Part shown: piece after piece, positions 8,996 to 19,357 of the stretch
Layout: each line of letters begins with the position of its first letter
How positions within the stretch are numbered: position 1 is the stretch's first letter
Source of the DNA: Saccharopolyspora aridisoli
GTDB lineage: Bacteria > Actinomycetota > Actinomycetes > Mycobacteriales > Pseudonocardiaceae
Direction of reading: 5' to 3'
Assembly: GCF_004348445.1 (NCBI RefSeq)
Contig: NZ_SMKV01000024.1
Coordinates: forward strand, 1 to 64,000
DNA length: 64,000 nucleotides
The notes under the pieces: generated by a model
The model's input: the letters and a program-made list of their open reading frames with translations, nothing else
Database searches by the model: none
What the model was told of the DNA's origin: nothing
Position numbers and translations under genes: made by a program

Positions 8996-9009
8996 TAGAA
9001 CATGTTCTA
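8996..9009. promoter_or_regulatory. KstR operator (thioesterase-kshB promoter)
   Basis: TAGAACATGTTCTA is a perfect 14-bp palindrome and the best KstR match in the window. It sits 29 bp upstream of the thioesterase ATG in the divergent region shared with the aldehyde dehydrogenase operon. Confidence 0.85.
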
Positions 9010-9050
9010 TGCCTCGATTATGCTGTGTCAACGGGAGCTCGCGGAGAGGG

Positions 9051-9064
9051 GGAAACCGGTTCTA
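9051..9064. promoter_or_regulatory. KstR-like operator (aldehyde dehydrogenase side)
   Basis: GGAAACCGGTTCTA keeps AACnnGTTnnA but has G instead of the first T. It lies 75 bp before the aldehyde dehydrogenase start in the same divergent region, and is a candidate second, weaker KstR site for the plus-strand operon. Confidence 0.45.
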
Positions 9065-9105
9065 TTGGGCGCGGACCTTGTGGGCCGGGAACGTGGATCT
9101 TAGTC

Positions 9106-9119
9106 TTGACACGTGTCTA
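9106..9119. promoter_or_regulatory. dyad TnGACAnnTGTCnA before aldehyde dehydrogenase
   Basis: TTGACACGTGTCTA forms an inverted repeat with a GACAC/GTGTC core, 19 bp before the aldehyde dehydrogenase ATG. A related dyad, TGGACATGTGTCCA, overlaps the start of the CYP123-like gene at 18351. The TTGACA part could also serve as a -35 element, but no -10 fits before the start codon. Confidence 0.45.
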
Positions 9120-9138
9120 GAAACCGGATGTGTTGCCG

Positions 9139-10602
<1,464 letters not shown>

Positions 10603-10708
10603 GAGGCCAGGAGTCGTTCAGGGGCGGCGCTGCGCACCCCTCGTGGGTTTCGGGGCTACCGCACCGCCGACCGGAGCGATTGCTCAACAAATCCCAATGG
10701 AGGACGCA

Positions 10709-11461
10709 ATGGGGCGTTTCGAAGGCGAGGTCGCCGTGGTGACCGGCGCCGCGCAGGGCATCGGTGAGGCGTACGCGCGAGCGCTGGCGGGGGAGGGCGC
10801 GAGCGTCGTGGTCGCCGACCTCAACACGACCTCCGGGGAGGAGGTCGCCGAGGAGATCAACGCCGATGGCGGCACCGCCGCGTTCGTCGAGGTCGACGTT
10901 TCCTCGCCGGAATCCACCGCCGCGATGGCGGCCTTCGCCGTCGAGCGGTTCGGCGGTATCGACCACCTGGTGAACAACGCCGCCATCTACGGCGGCATGA
11001 AGCTGGACCTGCTGTGCACGGTGGACTGGGACTACTACAAGGAGTTCCTGAGCGTGAACATGGACGGCGCGCTGCTGTGCACCAGGGCGTGCGTGCCGCA
11101 CATGCAGGAACGCGGCGGCGGTTCCATCGTCAACCAGTCCTCCACGGCCGCCTGGGTCTACTCGGGCTTCTACGGGCTGGCCAAGGTCGCGGTCAACGGG
11201 CTCACCCAGCAGCTCGCGCACGAGATCGGCGGCATGGGAGTGCGGATCAACGCCATCGCGCCCGGCCCGATCGACACCGAGGCCACGCGCGAGACCACCC
11301 CGCCGAACATGGTGCGAGCACTGGTCGGGGGAATGGCGTTGAAGCGCATGGGCCAGCCCGAGGACCTGGTGGGGATGTGCCTGTTCCTGCTGTCGGAGGA
11401 AGCGGGCTGGGTCACCGGGCAGATCTTCAACGTCGACGGCGGGCAGGTGATCCGCTCGTGA
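10709..11461 (+). CDS. short-chain dehydrogenase (Rv0769-like)
   Basis: 250-residue classical SDR: NAD-binding TGAAQGIG near 12-19, NNAA near 90, and catalytic Ser plus YGLAK near 156. It should oxidise or reduce a hydroxyl/keto group on a steroid- or fatty-acid-derived metabolite. ATG at 10709 is chosen because GGAGG lies 5 nt before it; longer in-frame readings start inside the upstream gene. It begins 106 bp after the aldehyde dehydrogenase and its stop overlaps the GTG of the next gene by 4 bp (GTGA), indicating translational coupling. The order aldehyde dehydrogenase-SDR-HIBADH-like-CMD matches Mtb Rv0768-Rv0771. Substrate not determined. Confidence 0.88.
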   Translation: MGRFEGEVAVVTGAAQGIGEAYARALAGEGASVVVADLNTTSGEEVAEEINADGGTAAFVEVDVSSPESTAAMAAFAVERFGGIDHLVNNAAIYGGMKLDLLCTVDWDYYKEFLSVNMDGALLCTRACVPHMQERGGGSIVNQSSTAAWVYSGFYGLAKVAVNGLTQQLAHEIGGMGVRINAIAPGPIDTEATRETTPPNMVRALVGGMALKRMGQPEDLVGMCLFLLSEEAGWVTGQIFNVDGGQVIRS

Positions 11462-12312
11462 GCGCGGTTGGGTTCATCGGGCTCGGGCAGATCGGGGCTC
11501 CGATGGCCCGCAAGCTGCTGACCTGGCCGGACGGGCTCGTCGTCCACGACGTCCGCCTCGAGGCCGTCGCCAAGCTCGTCGAAGGCGGCGCGCGGGCGGC
11601 CACCTCACCGAAGGAGGTGGCCCGCCAGGCCGAGGTCATCTCGGTGATGGTGCGCGACGACGCGCAGGTCGAGGAGGTGGTGTGCGGCCCGGACGGGCTG
11701 CTCGCCGGGGCTGCCGAGGGCACGGTCCTGGCCATCCACTCCACGATCGGCGAGGACACCGCGCCCCGGCTCGCGGAACTGGCCGCGCTGCACCGGGTCG
11801 CGGTGGTGGACGCGCCGGTGAGCGGCGGTGCGGTCGGTGCCGACCGGGCAGACCTGGCCGTCATGGTCGGCGGCTCGGAGGACGCGTTCAGGCGCTGCGA
11901 ATCCGTTTTCGAGCGCTGGGCCGGACTCGTCGTGCACGCCGGCGAGGTCGGCGCGGGAACCCGCTGCAAGCTGGCCCGCAACCTGCTGCACTTCGTGGCG
12001 TTCACCGCCGCTGCGGAGGCCCAGCGGCTCGCCGAAGCCTCCGGGATCGGCCTGCGCGAGCTCGGCGAGATCGTGCGGCACACCGACGCCATCACCGGAG
12101 GACCCGGGGCGATCATGCTGCGCGGTGACACCGCGCAGCTGGACCCGTCGGACGGCTGGTACCCGATCTTGCGCAACGTCAGCGAACTCGGCGAGAAGGA
12201 CCTCGCGCTGGCCCTGCGACTCGGTGAACGGCTCGGCGTCGAGCTGCCGCTGGGAGAGCAGGCGCTGCGCGACCTGGCGGCCGGACTCGGCGTGGCGGAG
12301 GAGGACGCATGA
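11458..12312 (+). CDS. HIBADH/6-phosphogluconate dehydrogenase-like NAD(P) oxidoreductase
   Basis: 284-residue beta-hydroxyacid dehydrogenase family member, like Mtb Rv0770. Seen: N-terminal Rossmann GFIGLGQIGAPMA, the substrate-site DAPVSGG near 119-125, and the catalytic lysine in GAGTRCKLARN near 164-173. It would oxidise a 3-hydroxyacid to the semialdehyde or carry out a related reduction. The start is a GTG overlapping the previous stop (GTGA), and its own end overlaps the next gene by 4 bp (ATGA). The longer reading starting inside the SDR gene is an artefact. The exact substrate is unknown; a role in the same steroid- or alcohol-oxidising chain is inferred from coupling. Confidence 0.87.
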   Translation: MSAVGFIGLGQIGAPMARKLLTWPDGLVVHDVRLEAVAKLVEGGARAATSPKEVARQAEVISVMVRDDAQVEEVVCGPDGLLAGAAEGTVLAIHSTIGEDTAPRLAELAALHRVAVVDAPVSGGAVGADRADLAVMVGGSEDAFRRCESVFERWAGLVVHAGEVGAGTRCKLARNLLHFVAFTAAAEAQRLAEASGIGLRELGEIVRHTDAITGGPGAIMLRGDTAQLDPSDGWYPILRNVSELGEKDLALALRLGERLGVELPLGEQALRDLAAGLGVAEEDA

Positions 12313-12665
12313 GCGACGAGCAGCGAGAACGCGGCCTGGCCAAGATGGGCGAGGTCTACGGCTGGGAGGTCTCCGACGGGCCGGGTGATTTCTTCGCCGT
12401 CACCGTCGACCACCTCTTCGCCGAGATCTGGTCCCGGCCCGGCCTGAGCCTGCGAGATCGCCGGTTGCTGCTGCTGGGGGCGCTGGCCGCTCAGGGGCTC
12501 GACGGCGTCGCCGCCATCCAGGTGCGGGCGGCGCTGGGCAACGAGGAGCTGGATGCCGAGCAGCTGCGCGAGATCGGGTTGTTCATGACGCACTACGTCG
12601 GCTGGCCGCTGGGCACGAAGCTCACCATGCGCATCGAGGAGATCCTCGGAGAGGAGGACCACTGA
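12309..12665 (+). CDS. carboxymuconolactone decarboxylase (CMD) family protein
   Basis: 118-residue all-alpha CMD/AhpD-fold protein, comparable to Mtb Rv0771. It has the SLRDRRLLLLGALAAQG helix near 51-67 and a second helix HYVGWP near 98 typical of gamma-carboxymuconolactone decarboxylases. No AhpD CxxC pair is present, so peroxidase activity is unlikely. Its start ATG overlaps the previous stop (ATGA) and its stop shares one base with the following ATG (TGATG). The function in the operon is unknown; a lactone or acid decarboxylation step is the family-based guess. Confidence 0.8.
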   Translation: MSDEQRERGLAKMGEVYGWEVSDGPGDFFAVTVDHLFAEIWSRPGLSLRDRRLLLLGALAAQGLDGVAAIQVRAALGNEELDAEQLREIGLFMTHYVGWPLGTKLTMRIEEILGEEDH

Positions 12666-13516
12666 TGGAGTACGGCATCGTGCAGTTCACCAGCGACCGC
12701 GGTCTCGCACCCGCCGTCGCCGCGAAAGCCGCCGAAGAGGCGGGGTTCGACTCCTTCTGGGTGCCCGAGCACACCCACATCCCGGTCAAGCGCGAAGCCG
12801 CGCACCCGGGCACCGGCACCGGGGAACTTCCCGACGACCGCTACTCGCGGACCCTGGACCCGTGGGTGGCGCTGTCGACGATCGCGGCGGTGACCTCGCG
12901 GATCCGGCTCGCCACCGCCGTGGCGCTGCCGGTGGAGCACGACCCGATTACCCTCGCCAAGACGATCGCCACGCTGGATCACCTCTCCGGCGGGCGGGTG
13001 AGCCTGGGGGCCGGGTTCGGCTGGAACATCGACGAGCTGACCCACCACGGCGTGCCCAAGGCCAAGCGCCGCACCGTGCTGCGCGAGTACCTGGAGGCCA
13101 TGGAGCAGCTGTGGTCCCAGCAGGAAGCCGAATACCACGGTGACCACGTCGATTTCGGCCCCAGCTGGGCCTGGCCCAAGCCGGTCCAGCAGCCGCGGCC
13201 GCCGGTCCTCATCGGTGCAGGCGGCACGGAGAAGACCTTCAGCTGGATCGCCCGCTCCGCCGACGGCTGGATCACCACCCCGACCGAGGGCGAGATCGAC
13301 GACAAGGTCGCCCTCCTCCAGCGCACCTGGAAGGAAGCCGGTCGAGAGGGCGAGCCACAGATCGTGGCGCTGTCGGGCAAGCCCGACTTCGACGCGCTGG
13401 CCCGCTGGGAGCAGCTCGGTGTCACGGAAGTCCTCTTCGGGTTCCCGGAGAAGGGCGAGCAGTGGGTCGCGGAGTACTTCCACCGCCTCGCAGGCAAGCT
13501 CGGAATCACCCCGTAG
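12665..13516 (+). CDS. LLM-class F420-dependent oxidoreductase
   Basis: 283-residue luciferase-like TIM-barrel oxidoreductase of the F420-dependent type. Seen: GFDSFWVPEH (about 28-37), a central segment rich in the family's LATAVALP and HLSGGRVSLGAGFGWN, and the C-terminal PPVLIGAGG. Such enzymes transfer hydride between F420 and small organic substrates. It is the last gene of the aldehyde dehydrogenase operon, coupled through TGATG, and a long hairpin follows its stop. With the Ddn-like protein just across the terminator it makes two F420-type genes side by side. Substrate unknown; an FMN-dependent mode cannot be excluded from sequence. Confidence 0.83.
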   Translation: MEYGIVQFTSDRGLAPAVAAKAAEEAGFDSFWVPEHTHIPVKREAAHPGTGTGELPDDRYSRTLDPWVALSTIAAVTSRIRLATAVALPVEHDPITLAKTIATLDHLSGGRVSLGAGFGWNIDELTHHGVPKAKRRTVLREYLEAMEQLWSQQEAEYHGDHVDFGPSWAWPKPVQQPRPPVLIGAGGTEKTFSWIARSADGWITTPTEGEIDDKVALLQRTWKEAGREGEPQIVALSGKPDFDALARWEQLGVTEVLFGFPEKGEQWVAEYFHRLAGKLGITP

Positions 13517-13535
13517 GACGAGGTCTTCCCCCGAC

Positions 13536-13580
13536 TTCGCGGGAGTTGTGTCGTCGCGGTGACGACACGACCTCCGCGAA
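13536..13580. terminator. bidirectional hairpin terminator
   Basis: Long imperfect stem: outer TTCGCGG (13536-13542) pairs with CCGCGAA (13574-13580) and inner GTGTCGTC (13548-13555) pairs with GACGACAC (13561-13568). It lies between the convergent LLM oxidoreductase and Ddn-like genes. Confidence 0.65.
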
Positions 13581-13592
13581 GATCTCGGCCGA

Positions 13593-14075
13593 TCAGCTCG
13601 GTTCGCAGATGACCACCGGGATCTCACGTTCGGTCCAGGACTGGTAGTCGTCGAAGTCCGCGTAGACCTCCAGCAGGCGTGGCCAGAGCTCCGCCCGCTC
13701 CTCCCGGCTCGCCGTGCGGGCGCGCATCCGGCGGACGTCGCGCTTGACCTGGACCGTGACCTCGGGGTTCGCCCTGAGGTTGTGGTACCAGGCCGGGTGC
13801 GCGGGCAGACCGCCCTGCGAGGCGACCAATATGACCCGGTCGCCGTCGGGCACGTGCAGCAGCGGAGCGGTGCGGGGTCGGCCGCTGCGACGGCCGGTGG
13901 TGGTGAGCAGGCAGATCGGAACGCTCTTGCGGAAGCCGGCGCCGATGCGCCAGTTACCGCCCAGCCGCCCGCCGGTGGCGCGGTACAACCTGGTGTTGGC
14001 CCGCGAGACCACCTTGATGACCTTGCCCACGATCGGCGAATCCAGCTGCGGGGGACGTTCCTTCGGCATGCTCAC
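13593..14075 (-). CDS. Ddn-type deazaflavin (F420)-dependent nitroreductase family protein
   Basis: 160-residue split-barrel protein of the actinobacterial Ddn/Rv3547 family, which binds F420H2. Seen: the family pattern LLTTTGRRSGRPRTAPLL (about 55-72), VASQGG, and HPAWYHNLRANPEVTV (about 91-106). It may reduce quinones or enones, including steroid enones. The start is a GTG overlapping the ferredoxin stop (GTGA); ATG at 14069, two codons on, is an alternative. It is the last gene of the minus-strand P450/ferredoxin chain that begins with the CYP123-like gene, so it would be co-expressed with it. The precise substrate is unknown. Confidence 0.83.
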   Translation of the reverse strand: MSMPKERPPQLDSPIVGKVIKVVSRANTRLYRATGGRLGGNWRIGAGFRKSVPICLLTTTGRRSGRPRTAPLLHVPDGDRVILVASQGGLPAHPAWYHNLRANPEVTVQVKRDVRRMRARTASREERAELWPRLLEVYADFDDYQSWTEREIPVVICEPS

Positions 14076-14260
14076 CCCTCCAGCGACAGGGCGGCCTTCG
14101 GGCAGGAGTGCACGGCCTGCTCGATCGAATCCCGCAGTTCGGGTGTGGGGTCGGCGATGATGTTGAGGTTGTCGTCATCGTCGATCTCGAAGACCTGCGG
14201 TGCGACGGCCTCGCACATGCCGTTGGCCTCGCACAGGTCGAAGTCGACCACGATCTCCAT
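14072..14260 (-). CDS. small ferredoxin (3Fe-4S type) I
   Basis: 62-residue soluble ferredoxin. Cysteine pattern C10-x5-C16 with a later SCP (Cys51), as in the [3Fe-4S] or [4Fe-4S] ferredoxins that serve actinobacterial P450s. Seen: DLCEANGMCEAVAP followed by an acidic middle section and HSCPKAALSL. It would pass electrons from a reductase to one of the P450s of this operon. It is separated from the second ferredoxin by the SnoaL-like gene and overlaps the Ddn-like gene by 4 bp. Which P450 each ferredoxin serves is not visible from sequence. Confidence 0.85.
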   Translation of the reverse strand: MEIVVDFDLCEANGMCEAVAPQVFEIDDDDNLNIIADPTPELRDSIEQAVHSCPKAALSLEG

Positions 14261-14282
14261 GGGTCCTCCCGTTGCTCGCAGG

Positions 14283-14834
14283 TCACCACAGCTCGATCGG
14301 CGCCGTGCCCTTGCGGTAGTGGCCGGGCTGCGGCATGCCGGACGCGGCGACCTCCATGCGCTGCTCCATCGCGGGCGAGAGCGCGTCCACTTTAATCATC
14401 TCCAGGAAGAGGTGCGCGGCGTTGCCGAAGTCGAAGAAGTCCCGCTGCCACGACCACCGCATGTTCCCGCCGTAGCGGAACCAGCTGCCGCCGATGCCGG
14501 CGACCTGGTACGGACTGCCGTCGGGCCGCTGCGCGTCAGCGATCTGCTTCCACAACCCGATCACCTCGCCCTCGACGTCGTCGATGAGCACCCGCTGGTA
14601 CGGGTAGCTCCAGCCGTGCAGGCCCTCCATCTCCACGCCGAGGGCGATGTCGCGGATCTCGTCGCGCCCCACCGTCATGAAGTCCTCGTTGGGCCCGGTG
14701 TTCCAACCGTAGGTGGCGTCTTCGGTGTAGAGCTGCGCGAGCGGCTTCCAGTCGCCGAGCCCTTCGCAGCGCTCGTTCTCGTCCAGCCAGTGCTGGACCA
14801 TGCGTTCCAGTTCTGCCCGAGGGTATGCGGGCAT
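14283..14834 (-). CDS. SnoaL/NTF2-like protein (Rv0762c-like)
   Basis: 183-residue NTF2-like cone-fold protein. Seen: an N-terminal helix then LAQLYTEDATYGWNTGPNEDF (split motif, about 32-52), a pattern of the SnoaL/ketosteroid isomerase-like superfamily, followed by aromatic-rich beta strands. The length and its place directly after the cyp51-ferredoxin pair match Mtb Rv0762c. It begins one base after the upstream ferredoxin ends. These folds bind steroids or small polyketides and sometimes isomerise them, but no clear catalytic Asp/Tyr pair can be assigned here. A binding or isomerase role in sterol processing is inferred. Confidence 0.75.
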   Translation of the reverse strand: MPAYPRAELERMVQHWLDENERCEGLGDWKPLAQLYTEDATYGWNTGPNEDFMTVGRDEIRDIALGVEMEGLHGWSYPYQRVLIDDVEGEVIGLWKQIADAQRPDGSPYQVAGIGGSWFRYGGNMRWSWQRDFFDFGNAAHLFLEMIKVDALSPAMEQRMEVAASGMPQPGHYRKGTAPIELW

Positions 14835-14835
14835 G

Positions 14836-16381
<1,546 letters not shown>

Positions 16382-16385
<4 letters not shown>

Positions 16386-17167
16386 CTCTCCTCCAGCGGT
16401 GCTTCGGGTTCGACCTCGATCAAGCTCAAGTGCACGCCGCGCGGCGCGGAGATCACGTGGTGCACGGCGTCGGCGATGTCGGACGCGCGCAGGAAGTACG
16501 GGTGACGCGCCAGGCCCCACTTCACCCAGTCGTTGAGCACGGCCTCGGTGGTCTTGTCGTCCCACTGCATGCCCATCGAGGTCGAGGTGGGCCCGGGGCG
16601 CACGATGCTGGCGCGCACACCGGTGCCCTCCAGCTCCATGCGCATCGTCCTGGCCATGGCTTCCAGCCCGGCCTTCGCCGGCACGTAGGCGCCCATCCGG
16701 GGCCGGGGTGCGCGAACCACGTCGGAGCCGATGAACACCACGTCACCGCGCTGCCGGTCGACCATGCCGGGCACGATCCGCGAGATGAGGCGGTGAGCTC
16801 CGCCGAGGTGCACGTCGAGCTGGCACTGGAAGCGCGAGCCCTCCATCTCGTGCACGAGGTCGGCGTCGAGGTCGCCGGCGCCGTAGACCAGGACTTCGAT
16901 GTCACCGAGCTCCTCGGTTGTCCTGGTCACGAACGCCGTCACCGAGTCCTCGTCGGTGACCTCCAGCGGCACGGCGACGGCCTGACCGCCGTCGGCGCGG
17001 ATCTTCTCCGCCAGTTCCTCGCACTTGTCGACGCGGCGAGCGCCGAGCGCCACCGGGTGGCCGGAGGCGGCCAGGGCCTGGGCGGTCGCCGCGCCGATCC
17101 CGGCCGACGCACCGGCGATGGCGGTGGGGCGGCAGTGCGGGTTCGGTTCGAACCTGGGCACGGTCAC
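16382..17167 (-). CDS. short-chain dehydrogenase (Rv0765c-like)
   Basis: 261-residue SDR with NAD(P)-binding GASAGIG near 18-24, GAG in place of NNAG near 95, and the catalytic YVPAK near 168. The stretch VVFIGSDVV supplies the serine. It lies between the two P450 genes and overlaps both neighbours by 4 bp (GTGA with the CYP123-like stop, ATGA with cyp51), which is the order of Mtb Rv0766c-Rv0765c-Rv0764c. The start is the GTG at 17165-17167. It may act on the 3-hydroxyl or another alcohol of the P450 product; the substrate is unknown. Confidence 0.85.
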
Positions 17168-18357
17168 CTGCTTTCCACGCGAACGGGCAGGGTCGCGAAG
17201 CCGCGCACGTTGCTGGAGTGCACCCGCTGCGCGCTGTCGGTGTCGACGTCGTAGGACCTCACCAGCTCGACGAACTCGGTCAGCGCGATCCGCGCCTCCA
17301 GCCGCGCGAGGTGCGCGCCGAGGCAGAAGTGGGCTCCGCCGCCGAAGCTGACGATCTGGGTGTCGGTGCGGCGGTCGAGGTCGTAGTGGTCGGCGTCGTC
17401 GAAGGCTCGTGGATCGCGGTTGGCCGAGCCGACCAGCAGCAGGACCCGCGCCCCCGCGGGAATCGTGGTGCCGTGGAGGTGGATGTCCTCGGTGGCGGTG
17501 CGCGCGACCATCTGGCTGGAGGTGTCGTAGCGCAGCGTCTCCTCGATCCAGTCGCTCACCCGGCCCGGGTCGTTGAAGGGCTTCGCCTGCTCTCCGAGGT
17601 TGAGGTGTGCCCAGTGCACGGCGTTGGCCAGCAGCTTCGTGGTCGTCTCGTTGCCGGCGACCACCATCAGGAACAGGAAGGCGATGATCTCGTCGTCGCT
17701 GAGCCGGTCGCCGTCGATCTCGGCGTCCAGCAGTGCGGAGGTGAGGTCGTCGGTGCGTTCGCGGCGGCGCTCGGCGAGCATGTCGGCGTAGTAGCCGACC
17801 AGTTCCAGGGATGCCTCCATTGCCGCCTGCGGAACGTCGAAAACGCCCTCGTCGCGGTGCATCACGGTGTCGGCGAGCTCCCGCAAGCGGTCGCGGTCGG
17901 CTCCTGGGACGCCCATCAGCTCGGAGATCACGTCCATCGGGAACTTGCCCGCGAAGTCGGCCACGAAGTCGAACTCGCCGGATTCCAGGGCGGGATGCAG
18001 GTGGTGGCGGGCGAGTTCGAGGACGCGGGGTTGCAGGTCGCGAACCCGGCGCGGGGTGAAGCCGCGGGAGACCAGCGAGCGCAACCGGTTGTGCCGGGGG
18101 TCGTCGAGCGCGAGGAACGACATCGTCCTGTGCGCGTAGGGGCCCCAGGCGGCCGGGTCCAGCGAGACGCCGTTGGCGTTGGACAGCCGGGTGTTGTCGC
18201 GGAACAGCGCCGCCACGTCGGAATGCCGTGACAGCGCCCAGAAATCGAGTTCGGCGTTGTGGTAGGCGGGTGCTTCGTCGCGCAGCCGCGCGTAGGTCGG
18301 GTAGGGGTCGGCGTGCACGGCGTAGTCGTACGGGCTGAACACGACACCACTGGACAT
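17164..18357 (-). CDS. cytochrome P450, CYP123-like
   Basis: 397-residue bacterial P450. Seen: the I-helix VVAGNETTTKLLANA near 239-253, ExxR in EETLRYD near 280, and the heme loop FGGGAHFCLGAHLAR with Cys345. The position at the head of a chain with SDR, CYP51 and ferredoxins equals that of Mtb CYP123 (Rv0766c), a soluble P450 of unknown natural substrate. The start ATG lies inside an inverted repeat, TGGACATGTGTCCA, which may be an operator. Further upstream, two KstR-like sites are shared with the divergent SDR gene. It should be the promoter-proximal gene of the minus-strand operon 13593-18357. Confidence 0.88.
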   Translation of the reverse strand: MSSGVVFSPYDYAVHADPYPTYARLRDEAPAYHNAELDFWALSRHSDVAALFRDNTRLSNANGVSLDPAAWGPYAHRTMSFLALDDPRHNRLRSLVSRGFTPRRVRDLQPRVLELARHHLHPALESGEFDFVADFAGKFPMDVISELMGVPGADRDRLRELADTVMHRDEGVFDVPQAAMEASLELVGYYADMLAERRRERTDDLTSALLDAEIDGDRLSDDEIIAFLFLMVVAGNETTTKLLANAVHWAHLNLGEQAKPFNDPGRVSDWIEETLRYDTSSQMVARTATEDIHLHGTTIPAGARVLLLVGSANRDPRAFDDADHYDLDRRTDTQIVSFGGGAHFCLGAHLARLEARIALTEFVELVRSYDVDTDSAQRVHSSNVRGFATLPVRVESR

Positions 18358-18364
18358 GTGTCCA
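18351..18364. promoter_or_regulatory. dyad TnGACAnnTGTCnA overlapping P450 start
   Basis: TGGACATGTGTCCA is a 6+6 inverted repeat with a 2-bp centre that covers the CYP123-like start codon. It shares the layout TnGACAnnTGTCnA with the dyad before the aldehyde dehydrogenase at 9106. The two flank the whole CYP51 block, one before each arm. Confidence 0.45.
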
Positions 18365-18413
18365 GACGCTAGTGCGAACGGCGCGCTCCGGCAAGCCCGT
18401 AGAGGGCTGAATC

Positions 18414-18427
18414 GAGAACAAGTTCAT
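18414..18427. promoter_or_regulatory. KstR-like operator (P450 side)
   Basis: GAGAACAAGTTCAT has the AACnnGTT core with both outer flank bases changed. It lies 56 bp before the CYP123-like ATG. Weak alone, but paired with the site at 18469. Confidence 0.4.
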
Positions 18428-18468
18428 CCGCTTGTGAGGCCATGCTGCAGAGTGGGTTCCCTTTTGTC

Positions 18469-18482
18469 GAGAACGTGTTCTA
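18469..18482. promoter_or_regulatory. KstR-like operator (SDR side)
   Basis: GAGAACGTGTTCTA fits the KstR consensus except for the first T and contains the 10-bp dyad GAACGTGTTC. It lies 43 bp before the plus-strand SDR start. Confidence 0.55.
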
Positions 18483-18525
18483 GTCTCGGGTGCGGACGGC
18501 TCGGGCTCGGCAGGGAGGGCGGCGC

Positions 18526-19287
18526 ATGGGACGGCTCGCGGGAAAGGTCGCACTGGTCACCGGCGCGGCGCGGGGGCAGGGCGCGGCCATCGCGCGCGGC
18601 TTCGTCGCCGAAGGCGCCTCGGTGCTCATCGCCGACATCCTCGACGCTCCGGGCAAGGAACTCGCCGACGAGCTCGGCGAATCCGCGAGCTACGCGCACC
18701 TCGACGTCTCCGAGGAGGACGACTGGAGTGCCGCGATCGCCCGGGCCACCGACGGTTTCGGCCGGCTCGACATCCTCGTCAACAATGCCGGCGTGCTCGC
18801 GTTCTCCGCGTTGGAGGACACCTCGCTGGCCGACTACGAGCGCATCGTGCGGGTCAACCAGTTCGGCGCCTTCCTCGGGATGCGTGCCGCGGCACCCGCG
18901 CTCACCGAGGCCGGCGGCGGGTCGATCGTGAACTTCTCCTCCGTCGAAGGCCTCGGCGGCATGCCGCACCTGGTCGCCTACACCGCGAGCAAGTTCGCCA
19001 TCCGGGGCATGACCAAGGCCGCGGCCATGGAGCTCGGGCCGCGCAACATCCGCGTCAACTCCGTGCACCCCGGCATGTTCGACACCGGCATGACCCGGGA
19101 GTTCACCGGCGAGGGCACCGACCTCAGCCCGATCGGCGAGATGGTCCCGCTCGGCCGCATCGGCCAGCCCGAGGACATCGTCGGTCTCGTGGTGTTCCTC
19201 GCCAGCGAGGAGAGCACCTACTGCACCGGTGCCGAATTCGTGGCGGACGGCGGCGCCACCGCCACCCACGCCTACTACCGGCGCTGA
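18526..19287 (+). CDS. 3-alpha/20-beta-hydroxysteroid dehydrogenase-like SDR
   Basis: 253-residue classical SDR: TGAARGQG cofactor motif near 12-19, NNAG near 87, catalytic Ser in NFSSVEG and YTASK near 151-155, and the C-terminal DGG. It closely resembles actinobacterial 3-alpha(20-beta)-hydroxysteroid dehydrogenases (Streptomyces type; Mtb Rv2002). It would interconvert steroid hydroxyl and keto groups with NAD. The ATG at 18526 is preceded by AGGGAGGGCGG. It diverges from the CYP123-like gene across a region with two KstR-like sites and lies 70 bp before the MceG-like ATPase, with no hairpin between them, so both may be on one transcript. Exact steroid position acted on is inferred. Confidence 0.85.
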   Translation: MGRLAGKVALVTGAARGQGAAIARGFVAEGASVLIADILDAPGKELADELGESASYAHLDVSEEDDWSAAIARATDGFGRLDILVNNAGVLAFSALEDTSLADYERIVRVNQFGAFLGMRAAAPALTEAGGGSIVNFSSVEGLGGMPHLVAYTASKFAIRGMTKAAAMELGPRNIRVNSVHPGMFDTGMTREFTGEGTDLSPIGEMVPLGRIGQPEDIVGLVVFLASEESTYCTGAEFVADGGATATHAYYRR

Positions 19288-19357
19288 GACGCGGTGCTGC
19301 GAGAGCGGTTCCGATGCTCGGCTGGCGAGTCCTGCGACGTCGATGTGAGGAGTGGGT

